From positions 2,542,001-2,606,000 of the forward strand of contig NZ_CP092430.2 of assembly GCF_022374935.2 (NCBI RefSeq): a DNA stretch of 64,000 nt. Reading direction: 5' to 3'. Shown one piece after another: positions 28,337-45,769 of this stretch. The stretch comes from Mycolicibacter virginiensis. GTDB taxonomy: Bacteria > Actinomycetota > Actinomycetes > Mycobacteriales > Mycobacteriaceae. How positions within the stretch are numbered: the stretch's first letter is position 1; the number at the start of each line of letters is the position of its first letter. The notes under the pieces were generated by a model that saw only the letters and a program-made list of their open reading frames with translations, made no database searches and was not told the DNA's origin. The position numbers and the translations under genes were made by a program.

Positions 28337-29167
28337 GTGGCAGACAAGATCCCCGTCGACCTGCACGGCGCCGCGGCAACCATGCTGACGACGCTCTACC
28401 TCAAGGCACTCGACGCTGATTTCGACCAGCCAGTGCTGGGCGATCGGTACGCCAGGGACGCGGTCGCGCGTATCGACTTCGACTGGGACGCACTCAAGGC
28501 TCCCGGCCGTTGGGCGCCCTTGGTGACGGTGCGCACCGCCCAGTACGACATCTGGGCGCGCCAGTTTCTGGCTGCCCACCCGGACGCGACCGTCATCCAC
28601 CTGGGCTGCGGTATGGACGCCCGGGTCTTCCGGATCGATCCCGGACCCGAGGTGGCCTGGTACGACGTCGACCAGCCGCCGGTGATCGCGCTGCGCAAGC
28701 AGGTGTACCCCGACCGCCCGGGCTACCACCTGATCGCGACGTTGGCGACGGACCCATCGTGGCTGGACGAGATTCCCACCGATCGCCCGGTGCTGCTGCT
28801 GGCCGAAGGCATCAGCATGTACCTGGCCGAGGCCGACGGAGTGGCGCTGCTGCAGAGCTTCGTCGACCGGTTCCCGTCCGGGGAACTGCAGATCGACTTC
28901 TACAACTGGCTGGGCGTCAAGACGCAAAAGGCCCAGCGGCTGCAGCGACAGTCCGGCTCCACGCTGCACTGGGCGGTCAACAGCCCCCGCGACATTCTGG
29001 ACAAGGTCACCGGCATTCGGCTGCTGGCCGCCGCCAATCTCTTCGACGCGGAGACCTTCAGCCGGGTCCCGGCCGGGTTCCGGCGAAGCAGTCGTCTGGC
29101 CCGGGCGGTGCGGCCGCTGCGCGGAATGCTGCAGTACCACCGCTACGCCTTCGGCCCGGTCAGCTGA
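28337..29167 (+). CDS. leucine carboxyl methyltransferase-like (TcmP-type) SAM methyltransferase
   Basis: A 276-residue enzyme starting at GTG 28337 ([17 protein letters not shown]); a longer frame from 28298 is less likely. It has [29 protein letters not shown], the SAM loop [17 protein letters not shown] (about residue 83) and [13 protein letters not shown], then [11 protein letters not shown]. This matches the LCMT/TcmP family of O-methyltransferases, which includes polyketide carboxyl and hydroxyl methylating enzymes. Its 3' end overlaps the papA 3' end by 8 bases on the opposite strand. Position suggests a role in tailoring the PKS product, but this is inferred. Confidence 0.82.
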   Translation: MADKIPVDLHGAAATMLTTLYLKALDADFDQPVLGDRYARDAVARIDFDWDALKAPGRWAPLVTVRTAQYDIWARQFLAAHPDATVIHLGCGMDARVFRIDPGPEVAWYDVDQPPVIALRKQVYPDRPGYHLIATLATDPSWLDEIPTDRPVLLLAEGISMYLAEADGVALLQSFVDRFPSGELQIDFYNWLGVKTQKAQRLQRQSGSTLHWAVNSPRDILDKVTGIRLLAAANLFDAETFSRVPAGFRRSSRLARAVRPLRGMLQYHRYAFGPVS

Positions 29168-30416
29168 CGCCGGCGGCGTGCTGATCGGCGATATCGCACA
29201 GCAGCGCGCGAATCGCCTCCACCGAGCGCTCCGGCGCCGGTCCGTGGGAGTGGTATTCGATGTTGAGCTGCCCGGAGAAGATCTGGGTGAAGTAGATGTC
29301 AATGCCTGCGCTCACGGCGAAGTAGAGCTCGCCGTGTGTCGTGGTCACCTCGACGCCCGGTGGCGTCCGCACCGGCGGAACCAGGCCATTGTTGCTCAGC
29401 ACGACGACGTCGGGCAGCCCCGGCGGATTTCCGACGTACTGCGGACTGAAGTGCAACCGGGACTGCTGGATGACACCTTCGTCGAGGTCCTTCTGGAAGT
29501 TCGCCGCGATGTCGCGAGCGATCTCGACCAGGTCGGTCTTGGCGTCAACCTCGGCAAGGTAGGTGGCCAGCCCGATCGGGTTGGTGCATCCGGTGGCCGA
29601 AACCGGCGGTGACAGAAAGTATCTCAAGTCAACGGTGTAGACGTAGGGCACCGGGATACTCAGCTTGCCGCGCAGCTGCCATTCGGCGATCAACACCGCA
29701 GCCGAGAGCACGGCGTGCAGGCTCAAGTCGTGTGCCCGGCCGAACGCAACCACGTTGTCAGTCTGGCTTTCGGTCAACCGGGTCGACGCCATCGGCACGA
29801 GCATCGGCGATGACGGCGTCTCCTGCCCGACGGCCCGCCGGGTCGGCGGCAGGTCGTAGGCGAACAGCGCCGGCATGAACCGCTCGATCCCGGAACGCTG
29901 CTGCTTCTCGATCCCCCGATCGGCCAGCACCGCCTCGATGGACAACGGAGCGGGCTCAACGTTGATCGCACCGATCCGGCCGGTGGTGACCAGGTCGGTG
30001 TAGAAGGACAGCATCTCCTCGATCAGCGCGTACATGTGGTGACCGTCGGCGACGGCATGGTGTACGTACAGGGTCGGCTGAGCCTGCCCGTCACGGATGA
30101 TCACCCGCATCGCCACCAGCGACTCCGTCTGGTCGAAGCGTGGAGCAGGCGGCTGCGCGTCGGGGCCCTCGAGTTCGATCACCTCGATGCCGTCGGGCAT
30201 CAGGTCGTCGGTGACGAACTGGTGGCGCCCGTCGGGCAGTCGCTCCAGCCTGCCGGTGAGGATCGGATGCGCCTCCAGCAGCGCCTCGTAGGCCTCCGAG
30301 AGCAGATCGATGTCGACCGGACCGGTGACGTGCGCGGCCAGGCCCACGAAATTGTGGGTTTCGGCCAGCATTTCCTCACTGATCGCCAGCTTCCGAATGA
30401 CCGACGTGGCAAACAC
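29160..30416 (-). CDS. PapA5-like polyketide-associated acyltransferase
   Basis: A 418-residue acyltransferase of the condensation/BAHD-like fold. The catalytic motif HHxxxDG is HHAVADG at residues 119-125. Wording through the protein (SVIRKL near the start, [33 protein letters not shown] segment, [51 protein letters not shown]) matches M. tuberculosis PapA5, which moves mycocerosyl groups from a PKS onto the diol of phthiocerol. The start is GTG 30416, with AGGAGAG eight bases upstream. It lies 26 bases after PKS-5. No Mas-like iterative PKS is in the window, so the acyl donor must come from elsewhere. Confidence 0.92.
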   Translation of the reverse strand: MFATSVIRKLAISEEMLAETHNFVGLAAHVTGPVDIDLLSEAYEALLEAHPILTGRLERLPDGRHQFVTDDLMPDGIEVIELEGPDAQPPAPRFDQTESLVAMRVIIRDGQAQPTLYVHHAVADGHHMYALIEEMLSFYTDLVTTGRIGAINVEPAPLSIEAVLADRGIEKQQRSGIERFMPALFAYDLPPTRRAVGQETPSSPMLVPMASTRLTESQTDNVVAFGRAHDLSLHAVLSAAVLIAEWQLRGKLSIPVPYVYTVDLRYFLSPPVSATGCTNPIGLATYLAEVDAKTDLVEIARDIAANFQKDLDEGVIQQSRLHFSPQYVGNPPGLPDVVVLSNNGLVPPVRTPPGVEVTTTHGELYFAVSAGIDIYFTQIFSGQLNIEYHSHGPAPERSVEAIRALLCDIADQHAAGVS

Positions 30417-30442
30417 TTTCGGTTCTCTCCTAAATCAAAGGA

Positions 30443-33400
30443 CTACGACAGCTCGACCAAGGTCATCTCGTCCTCGCCCTGCGAGGCCATGTCCTCTTCG
30501 GCGAGGGCCGCGCGGACCAGGTCCATGACCGCCGTGGTGAACCCGTCGGCGATCGTGCGCACCACAGACTCCTCGATCCGGCGGCTGTCATGCCACCAGT
30601 CCAGGTACAGCACACCGCCGGTGCGGTAGGCCCGCAGCTCCAGCGCGTGCCCCAGCCCCGGGATCGCCTCGCGCACCGGCATCGCGGTGTCGGGGTCGAA
30701 CTGCACGGGAGAATCGCCTAGCGACGGCGGCTCGGGTATCGCGCCCAGGTAGGAGAAGTGCACATCGGCCGGGGCAACAGAGCCGAACATTCGCGCGGTC
30801 GGTGCGTACAGGTAGCGGAGCAGGCCGTAACCGATCCCGTAATGCGGTACACCGTCCAGTGTTTCGTGGATCGAGTCCAGCAGCTGCCGGGAGCTTTCCT
30901 GACTGTCGGTATAACAGCGCAGCGCAACCGGGTAAAGCGTGGTGAACCAGCCCACGGTACGGCGCAGGTCGACCTCGGGCTTGAGCACCGAACGGCCCGC
31001 TCCCCCCATATCGACCGCAAGAGTGCCCTCGCCGACCGCCGAGGCCACCGCCCGGCCCAAGCCGGCCAACAGGATCTCGTTGATCGGCAACCGCAGCCGC
31101 CGACGCGCATCGTCGATCTCGCTGACGTCGCCGGCGGGCAGCGTCGTGGTGAGCTTGGACAGATCGGCCGCAGCCGGGGGTTCGGCGACATCCGCGGCCA
31201 GCCGCAACGTCGCCGACTTCGTTGTCTTCAGCCAGAATTCACGGCTTTCCAGCACCGCCGGGTGGGTCGCGAGCCCGGCGCAACGCTGCGACCACTCGGT
31301 CCATCCGACGCCTGCCGGCTGCAATTCGATGTCGTTGCCACCCAGCTTCTGACCGAACCCGGTGAAGATGTCGGTGACCAGGATGTCGCGGGATGCCTCG
31401 TCGCCGACGCTGGCGTGCAGACTCAGGGCCAGGTAGCACAGGTCACCCGAAGCGCCCCGGACGTAGAGCGCCGTCAGCGGCGGGCTGGACAGATCCTGGT
31501 CGCGGATGTGCTCGGCCAGCAGCGTACGCACCGCGTCATGCTCGGCGGTCAGGCCCTCGGGAAGTGAGTGGGTGCTGATCTCCCCGAACTCGCCGGGCTC
31601 GACGATCCGCTGCTCCCAGGTACCGGCCCGCTCGGTGATGCGCAACCGCAGTGCGTCGTGGTGGTTGACCACCGCGGTCAACACGGCTCGAACGTCGTCG
31701 ACCGAGACGTCGGGGCGCAACCGCAGGATCAGCGGGATACGCCAGCGACCGTGTTCGCGGACACCGTTTTCCAGGAAGTAGGTGATGTTCGGCGGCACCG
31801 GCGGGTGCTCCACCTCGCCGAGCGACTGGCGGCCCAGCCCCCCGGCGGCATAGCGGGCGGTCAGTGCTTTGGCCAGCGCCACCACTGTCGGGTTGTCGTA
31901 GAGGTCCTGCGGCGTGAGGTCCAGTCCCTCGTGCGAGGCGGCCATGGCGACGCTGATCGCCACCAGTGAGTCGCCGCCGACATCGAAGAAGTTGGCGGTG
32001 CGGTCCACCGAGCCGACACCCAGGCATACCGCCCAGATGCGTTGCAGCGTCGCCTCGATAGAAGTGCCGCTGGAGCCGCTGGTGCCGTCACCGCCGCTCT
32101 GCCCGTCCGCGGCACCGCCGGCGGCGCCCGAGCCGGACACCCAGGTGGCGCCGGCATTGTGCTCAAGCCAATGCCGTTGGCGCTCAAAGGGGTAACCGGG
32201 GACAGTGACGCGCTTGGGCTGGTAGTCACCGCGCAAAGGCGACCAGTCCACGTCGACACCGGCGGCCCACAGTTGGCCAAGCGCCAGCAGGAAGGTGTCA
32301 CGGTCGTCGCGGTTCTGGGCATGGTGGCGCATCAGCCGGACGGCCCGATGCCCACTTGCGAACTTGGGGTTGCGGGCCGCCGACGCGGTCAGCGTGGCAC
32401 CCGGGCCGACCTCGACCAGGACGCGGTGCGGGTCGTTCAGCACGGTGTCGATCTCGTCGGCGAACCGTACGGTGGCCCGCACGCTGCGCGCCCACGTCGC
32501 CGGGTTGGTCGCCTCGCTGGGCGCCAGCCAGGTGCCGGTCAGATTCGACAGCAGTGGGATCCGCGGTTCGTTCAGCGTCTGCCGGGACAGGAATGCGGTG
32601 AACTCCGAGATCATCGAGTCCATCAGGCGGGAGTGGAACGCGTGCGAGGTCCGCACCCGGCGCGCATTGATCCCGGCCTGCTTGAGCGCCTCGGAGAACT
32701 CACGGATGTCGGCTTCGGTGCCGGCGACCACGCAGCCGTCCGGGTCGTTGACCGCGGCCAGGTCCACATCACCGGTCAGGTAAGCACCGACCGCGTCGGC
32801 ACTGATCGGGACCGCCACCATGACGCCGCGCGGCGCGGCATGCATCAGCCGGGCCCGCATCGCCACCACCTTGATCGCGGTGTCGAGGTCGAAGACGCCG
32901 GCGACGGTGGCCGCGGCGTATTCGCCGATGCTGTGACCGACCAGCGCCGTCGGACGCACGCCGTAGCTCTCGACCAGCTTCGCCAGCGCGTATTCGACGG
33001 TGAACAGGGCCGGCTGGGTGCGGTCGGTGCGCTCGAGGTCACGCGAGGTGCCCTCGAAGATCATGGTGCGCAGGTCGTAGCCCAGTTCCGCCTCGAAGCC
33101 GGCGACGCAGCGATCGAAGTACTCGGCGAACACCGGCTCGTTGTCGTAGAGTCCGCGGGCCATCCCGATGTGCTGGGCACCCTGCCCCGGGAACAGGAAC
33201 ACCACCCGGTCGGCGGCGTCGTCGCCGGGGTCCACACCCTCGCCGATGAAGACGTTCTCGCTCTCCTCGGCACCCAACTGCGCCGCCGCGTCGGCGCGAT
33301 CGGCGACGACCGCGGCCAACCGCAGGTTGTGCGGGTGCCGGCCGGCCAGCGTGTAAGCAAAGTCATGCAGGTCGGGCGAATCGGGCGCCTGGGCGTCCTC

Positions 33401-34845
33401 GCCGCCGGAGAGCTCCGCCGCCAGCTCCGAGCGGCCCTGCGCCAGCGCCTCGGCGGTGCGTGCCGACAGCAGCAGCACCTCGGGGCCGGGCTTGGGCGCC
33501 GCCGGCACAGCAGCGTCCTCGGGCCATTCCTCGACGATGACGTGGGCGTTGGTGCCGCCGACGCCGAACGAGCTGACGCCGGCGCGCCGGATGCCGTCGG
33601 ATTCCCAGGGCCCGTACTCGCCGCGGATCCGGAACGGCCCGTCCTCGAGGTGTAGTTCGGGGTTCGGGCTGGTGTAGTGCAGCGTGCCGGGAATCGCCCG
33701 GTGCTTAAGGCACAGGATGGTCTTGATCAGGCTGGCGATACCGGCTGCCGACTCCAGGTGCCCGATGTTGGACTTGACCGAGCCCACATAGCAGGGGCCG
33801 GAACGCTGTTCCTCGGAGACCGCGAAAGCCTGTCGCAGGCCCTCGATTTCGATCGGGTCACCCAGCGGCGTGGCGGTGCCGTGCGACTCGATGTAGCTGA
33901 TGGTGGACGCGTCGACCTCGGCGACCGCGTGCGCCTCGGCGATCACGTCGGCCTGCCCGGCAGCGGTGGGCGCGGCGTAGGTCATCTTGGTGCCGCCGTC
34001 GTTGTTCAACGCCGAACCCCGGATCACCGCGTGGATCTGGTCGCCGTCATCGACGGCCGCATCCAGCGACTTAAGCACCACCACACCGACACCGCTGGAG
34101 AAGATCGTGCCGTCGGCCCGCACATCGAACGGCCGGCAGTGCCCGCTCGCCGAGACCATCGAACCCGGCTCGTGCCAGTACCCGACGTGGTGCGGGACCC
34201 GCAGCGACGCCCCACCGGCCAGCGCCATGTCGCATTCGCCGTTGAGGATGCTCTGGCAGGCCAGGTGCAGGGCGACCAACGCCGACGAGCAAGCCGTCTG
34301 CACCGACAGCGCCGGGCCGTGCAGATTGAGCTGATGGGCCACCCGGGTCGCCAGATAGTCCTTGTCGTTCTGCAAGGAGAGGTTGACCATCTCGAAGCTG
34401 ACGCCTTGCCCGATGATCAGGTTCGGGTCGTAGTGCGACATCAGGTTGTGCAGCAGGTAGCCACTGGTGGTGCTGGTCCCGTAGACGCCGACCGATCCCT
34501 CGATCTCACCGGGCCGGTAGCCGGCGTCCTCCAAAGCGTGCCAGGCGGTCTGCAGGAACAGCCGGTGCTGCGGGTCCATGGTGCGGGCAGCCAGCGGGGT
34601 GAAGCCGAAGAAACCCGCATCGAACTCGTCGATGCCCTCCAGCAACGCAGCGCGGCGCACGTAGTTGTGGTTCGCCAGCGCCTTGTCGCTCACGCCGCTG
34701 GCGCGCAGCTCGTCTTCGGACAGCGTGACGATGGATTCGGTGCCGTTGCGCAGGTTGTTCCAGAATCCGGTCAGTGTGCGGGCGCCTGGAAAGCGCCCCG
34801 CCATGCCGACGACCGCAATCGCATTGGGCGGCACTTCGTTGTTGG

Positions 34846-34849
<4 letters not shown>
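30443..34849 (-). CDS. PKS-5: PpsE-like terminal polyketide synthase (KS-AT-ACP-condensation)
   Basis: A protein of 1468 residues (PpsE of M. tuberculosis is about 1490). KS (about 10-430): QTACSSALVALH, SHGTATPLGDP, KSNIGH. AT (about 530-830): FLFPGQGAQHIGMA, GHSIGE and HAFH, the usual malonyl-type motif. ACP (about 950-1025): FFDVGGDSLVA. The C-terminal ~430 residues are a condensation-like domain with a degenerate HHxxxD (LHASVGDEAS), as in PpsE, where it is tied to release and hand-over. The start is GTG 34849, overlapping the PKS-4 stop (GTGA) with AGGAG seven bases upstream; the open frame continues to 35677 inside PKS-4 and was not used. Final chain extension is inferred. Confidence 0.93.
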
Positions 34850-40271
<5,422 letters not shown>

Positions 40272-40272
<1 letters not shown>

Positions 40273-43200
40273 CAATAAATACCGCTCTCGCTACCGGTCG
40301 AAGCCGACTCGACCTGATCGAACAACTCATCCAGCACGCCGCCGGATGAGCCGAACCCCAAATCATCGTCGTCTTGCCCCGCGGTGCTGTCCGGCTCGGC
40401 ATAACGCGACGCCAGCAGTCCCACCAGGTGCGTCGTCAACGCTGAGATGCTGGGGTGATTCCACAGCATTGACGCCGACAAATCCACCCCCACCAACTGT
40501 TGTGTCTCTTTCAGAACTGTCATCGCGATCATGGAATCGAGCCCCATCTCCGGGAAGGGCTGATCCACATCGACCGCTGACGCAGATGTCCGAAGTTCGC
40601 GGGCCAGGATAGCTTGCAGCCGGACCACCAACTCCTCGCGCCGCTGATCGGCGGGGATGGTCGCCCAGTCCGGCACGCCTGCCGACGACGCGCCGGTGCC
40701 TACCTGCTCACCTGTCACAGCAGCCCCGAGCGTCGCTCCGACTTCAGAGGCCTCACCGACCAGGTCTTCGAAGAAGGTCAGATCCCGGAACTCCGGCGAG
40801 GTGGCGACCGCACGGTCGATACGCAGTCGTCCCACCCCGATCCGAGCGCCGATCAGGCCGGAGTCCGCACCAAGCACGGCGTCCAGCGCCTCGATGCCTT
40901 CGTCGGGGCTGATCGGGTCGAGGACGCTCAGCGTCATCGACCGGCCCAGGCCCACATCCGACCACTGGCCCCAGTTGACGGCGGTAGCGGGCAGGCCCGA
41001 CGCATGCCGCCACGCCATCAGTGCATCCAGCCAGGCGTTGGAGGTGGCGTATCCGAGCTGGCCGGGCAGGCCCAGCAGTGCGGCCATCGAGGAGAAGCCC
41101 ACCCACCAGTCGAGCTCGGAGGCGGCGGTGGCGGCATGCAGGCGGGCGGCGCCGACGGCCTTGGCCGACCAGACGCTCTCCAGGCTCTCCCGAGTCACCG
41201 CCGTCACCAGGCCATCGCCCAGCACGCCGGCGGCGTGCACCACGCCACGCAGCGGCTTGCCGGTCTCCTGGGCAGCGGCCACCAGTCGGTCGGCCACCCC
41301 CAGCAAGCTGATGTCGCCGGGAACAAAGACCACTTCGGTGGCGGCGGCCAGTTCATCGAGGACGGCGCGCTGCTGATCGCCGGGCTCGCTGCGGCCGTTG
41401 AGCACGATTCGCCCGGCGCCCCGGGCCACCAGCCAGCGGGCCACCACGATGCCCAGTCCGCCGAGGCCTCCGGTGAGCAGGTAGGAACCGTCGGCGCGGA
41501 CCTCGGCTTGGGGAGCCGGGGCCACGTCAGCACCGTCGAGGGTGGCCCGGGTGAGACGTTCGGTGTAGCGCTGTCCGCCGCGCCAGGCGATCACGTCGTC
41601 GCGCAGCGGGGCACCAAGTTCGGCCAGCAGGGCGTCGGCCAACGCCGCGGCGTCCGCCGAGGCGTCCAGGTCCACCAGGGTGGCGCCCAGGTCCGGTTCG
41701 TCGGCCAGCACCCGGGCAAGTTCGCCGGGGAACCGCCAGGTACGGACCACGCCCTTGAGCGCACCGACAGCCGGGTCGCCGGGCTCATCGCTGCCGAACG
41801 CCAGGCCGCCCCGGCTGACCAGCCAGAGTCGCGGTTTGGTTGACCCAGATACGCCGGACCAACCCTCGACCGCGGCGCGGGCCGTCGACGAAGCCGTCCA
41901 GATGAGCTCGCGGGCGCGGGCCAGGGCGCCGTCGGGGTCGGACCCGTCGAACCCGACCCGGTCGAGGAAGACGACGATGCCGGCCGGCGGATGTGCCGGG
42001 TCGGCGCCGGCCTGCGCTACCGCGTCAATCAGCGCGGGGCCGTCGGCGAACGGGCCGGTGAGCACCTTGCGGTTCGGCGCGGCCAACCGGGTGGCGAACT
42101 GCGCGGCCAGACCCTCGGTGTCGGTGCCGGTCTCGGAGAGCAGCAGCCAGCTGCCGGCCCCCGCACCGGTGCCCTCTGACGTGGTGACCGATTCCGCCGG
42201 AGTCCACTCAGTGGCGAAGAGCTTTTGGTCCAGCGGCACCCGCAGGGCGCGGGGATCCAGCGGGCGCAGCTCGACGCCGGTGAGTTCGGCAACGGCGGTG
42301 CCCGTGTCATCGGTCAAGACGACCCGGCCTACGGCGACCTTGTCTTCGTGACTGCTCACCTCGCTGTGGCAACGCACCTGGCGTCCGGCCGGTGCGAAGA
42401 CCCGCACCGCGGCCACCGCCGTCGGCACGTAGCCACTGTGCTCCGCGTCATCGGTCGCGATCCCCGCCGCCAGCTGCCGCAGCCCGGCATCGAGCAATGC
42501 CGGATGTAGGCGGTAGGCGGGATGGGTGGCCACAATGTCGGGCAGGGTGAGCACACTGTGCTCGGTCCCCTCGTCAGACTCCGAGGTCGACCGCTCCGCC
42601 GGCGCCGCTGCGATGTCGGCGACCGCATACCGGGTCCAGGCTTCGCCGGCCGGGCGGGCGTGGATCTCAATCCGGCTCTGGCCATCAGCCTCGCTGAACT
42701 GGGTGGTGACCTGGGTCCCGCTGTCGAGGACCAGCGGCTGTTCGATCTGCAGGCCGGTCACCGCGAGCGACTCAGCAGGTTCTCCGAGGGCCTGGCTGCC
42801 TGCCGCCACCGCCATCTCGATCAGTGCCGCGACCGACGCAACGGCCTGTCCGTGCGCCGGTTGCTCGGCCAGCCATGGCATGGCCGCCGTAAGAAGGTCG
42901 TTCTGCCAGAGGTGGCCGCCGGCGAGCAACTCGACGTGGACGCCCAGCAGCGGATGTACGTCCGGTGCCTGGCCGGCCCGCGCAGGCGCCTGCAGCCAGT
43001 GCCGGCTGTGCTGCCAGGGGGTGGTGGGCAGCTCGGCGAACCCGCCGGCCTTAGCGACGCCGGTGCCGCTGTGCTGCCCGCCGAGTTCGGTGAGCTGAAC
43101 GTGGAAGCTCAGTGTTTCGTCGTCGCCGCGGCGCAGGGTCGAGGCCACTGTCACCGGCTCGGAGGTTGCGGCTTCGGCCGTCTCGATGATCGAGTGCGTC

Positions 43201-45725
43201 AACAACGGGTGGGGGCTGATCTCGACGAAGGTGTCGTGGTCCGCCGTTGCCACGGTCACGGCCTGGCTTACCAGCGCGGGCTTGCGCACATTGGCCACCC
43301 AGTAATCCGCGTCCAATCGCGGTGTGGGACCCGCCGGATCCACCGCCGTCGAAATGAACGGGATCTGTGGCATTTGGGGGGTGATGTCGGCCAGTTCGGC
43401 ACGCAGTTCATCCAGGATCGGATCCATGAACGCGGTATGAGAAGCCACTTCCATGTTCACCCGCCGCGCAAACCGCTCCGCAGCAGCCACCGCAGCAATC
43501 ACCGCATCCACATCCGCCGGCGCACCCGCCACCACCGTCTGCCGCGGCGACAAATACCCCGCCACCTCAACACCGGGATAACCCGCCAACAACTCTTGGG
43601 CCGAGGCGGCATCCAACTCCAACAACGCCACCGCACCCTGACCGGCCTGCCGCGACATCAACCGCGACCGCACCCCGATCACCTTCAAACCCTGCTCCGG
43701 CGTCAGCGCCCCGGCCACCACCGCCGCAGACACCTCCCCCATCGAATGCCCAATCACCGCATCCGGAACAACCCCATAGGAACGCCACAACGCAGCCAAC
43801 GCCAACTGCAACCCCATGATCACCGGCTGCACCTGCGCATCACCGGAAATCTCAACGCCCTGCTCGATCACCTCACGCAGCGAAAAACCCACCTGCCGGG
43901 CAAAAACCGGCTCCAACTCATCAACAGCCGCAGCAAACACCGGCTCATCGGCCAACAACCGACGACCCATCCCCACCCAATGCGAACCCTGACCCGAAAA
44001 CACAAAAACCGGCCGTGATGCCGCCGGCCGCAGCCGGGGCTCGGTGACGCCGGCTGCAGACTCGCCGGCAGCCAGTGCGGTCAATCCGGCCACCGCGGCG
44101 GCTCGGTCGCGCGCGGATACGCCCGCGGTGTAGTTGTAGCGGCTTCGGTTCTTCCGCAAGGTCTCTGCGATGTCGGCCAGGGCCACGCCGGCGCCGTCGT
44201 TGGCCATCCACTGTGCGAGTACTTCGGCGGTGGCCGCGATACGCGCCGGCGACTTCCCCGACACCACCAACGTGCTCACCGGCACCGCAGCAGCCGCCGC
44301 GACAACCTCAGCATCCGGCGCCTGCTCAACGATCACATGCGCATTCGTGCCCGACACCCCAAACGAGGACACCCCCGCCCGACGCACACGCGACACCGCC
44401 GGCCACGCCATACCCTGACCAGCAATCTGAAACTTCGACGCCCCCACACCCGCATTCGGCGTCAACACCGAAAAATTCAAATGCCGCGGAATGAAACCCC
44501 GCTGCACCGACAACACCGTCTTGATGAACCCAGCAACACCCGACGCAGACTCCAGATGCCCCAAATTGGTCTTCACCGACCCCAACACCAACGGCGCCGA
44601 AGAACCCCGCTCACCAAACACCGCCGACAAGGCATCCAACTCAATCGGATCACCCAACGCCGTACCAGTGCCATGCGCCTCGACATAGTCGATATCGCCC
44701 GGCTCCAACCGCGCCGACGCCAACGCCGCCCGCACCACCTTCTGCTGCGCCGGACCCGACGGCACCGTCTGACCCGACGACGGCCCATCCTGATTCACCG
44801 CCGAACCCCGCACCACCGCCAGAATCCGATCACCATCACGCTGCGCATCCGACAAACGCTTGAGCACCACCACCCCAGCGCCCTCGCCACGCACGTAACC
44901 GTCGGCGGCCGCATCAAAGGTCTTGCACTGCCCATCCGGGGCCAACATCCCCCACCGCGACGTCGCAATACTGTTCTGCGGGGTCAAGATCAGGTTCACC
45001 CCGGCCGCCAACGCCTGATCCGACTCCCGACGCCGCAAACTCGCACACGCCAAATGAATCGTCACCAACGACGACGAACACGCCGTATCCACCATCATCG
45101 CCGGACCATGCACACCCAAGAAATACGACAACCGACCCGCCGCAAAATTCGGTCCGTTGCCGAATGAGAGGTACGGGTCGATGTCGCGCGGGCCGGTCCT
45201 CTCCGCTGCGAGTACGGCGTAGTCGTTGGTGGTCAGGCCGACGAAAATGCCGGTCTGGGTGCCCCGGATCGCCTCCTTGGTGATCCCGGCATGCTCCAAC
45301 GCCTCCCAGGCCACCTCCATCAACAACCGCTGCTGAGGATCCATCGCATCGGCCTCACGCGGCGAAATACCAAAAAACTCCGCGTCAAACTCCGCCGGCT
45401 GCCACGACGTCAAAAACCCACCCTCACGAGAACAAATCGTCCCCGGCACCGAATGATCCGACGAATAGAACGCATCAGCATCCCAGCGATCCGCCGGAAC
45501 CCGAACAATCCCCGAACCCTCATCACACAACAACTGCCACAACGCAGCCGGACCATCCACCCCACCAGGCAGACGACACCCCACACCCACCACCGCGATC
45601 GGCTCAGTATCGCCAGCCTCAGCAACAGCCAACCGCGCCGTCAAATCATCAATCTTGCGCAGCGCCTCAGCAACAATCGCCCGACGATCCGGCCCCCCGA
45701 CCGGCGCAGCACTCTTCTCGCTCAA
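40272..45725 (-). CDS. PKS-3: modular polyketide synthase (KS-AT-dead DH-KR-ACP), PpsC-like head
   Basis: 1817 residues. Docking head about 1-40 (RRAIVAEALRKIDDLTARLAVAE) like PpsC. KS: Cys216 in VDTACSSSL, His351 in EAHGTGT, KTNLGH. AT: Ser661 in GHSMGE, VASH at 760-763. The DH region (about 905-1100) has lost both catalytic sites: the HxxxGxxxxP motif reads QPAHGQAVAS near 953 and DxxxQ reads DAGLR near 1078. KR: TGGLGGLG (about 1418), YATSN. ACP: GLDSM (Ser about 1731). No ER, unlike PpsC. Expected product step: a hydroxyl. The start is TTG 45725, overlapping the PKS-2 stop (TTGA) after GGAGAGG. Tail VLDELFDQVESA resembles PpsA. Confidence 0.94.
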
Positions 45726-45769
45726 CTCAACCTCTCCGAAAGCTGCGCGAGCAGCTCGTCATCGCTCAT
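43357..45769 (-). repeat. PKS 5'-end duplication, copy in PKS-3 and the PKS-2 tail
   Basis: This pairs with 53491-55903 at a constant offset of 10,134 bases. Near-identical blocks: about 43357-44011, 44189-45149 and 45241-45769. They are broken by two diverged patches: about 44012-44188 (KS-AT linker) and 45150-45240 (KS residues about 165-192). The repeat starts inside the last 15 codons of PKS-2 and includes the ribosome-binding site and TTG start of PKS-3. No gaps occur, so reading frames align throughout. Confidence 0.95.

Noticed and set aside
28102..28383. N-terminal extension of the flavodoxin-like protein through the 57-bp repeats
   Set aside because: The repeat reads in frame only because its length is a multiple of three; AGGAGG directly before ATG 28101 marks the true start.
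45722..45725. Frameshift or misassembly at the PKS-2/PKS-3 overlap
   Set aside because: The TTGA overlap is repeated exactly at the relic/PKS-1 junction with a good ribosome-binding site, so it is a real coupled start.
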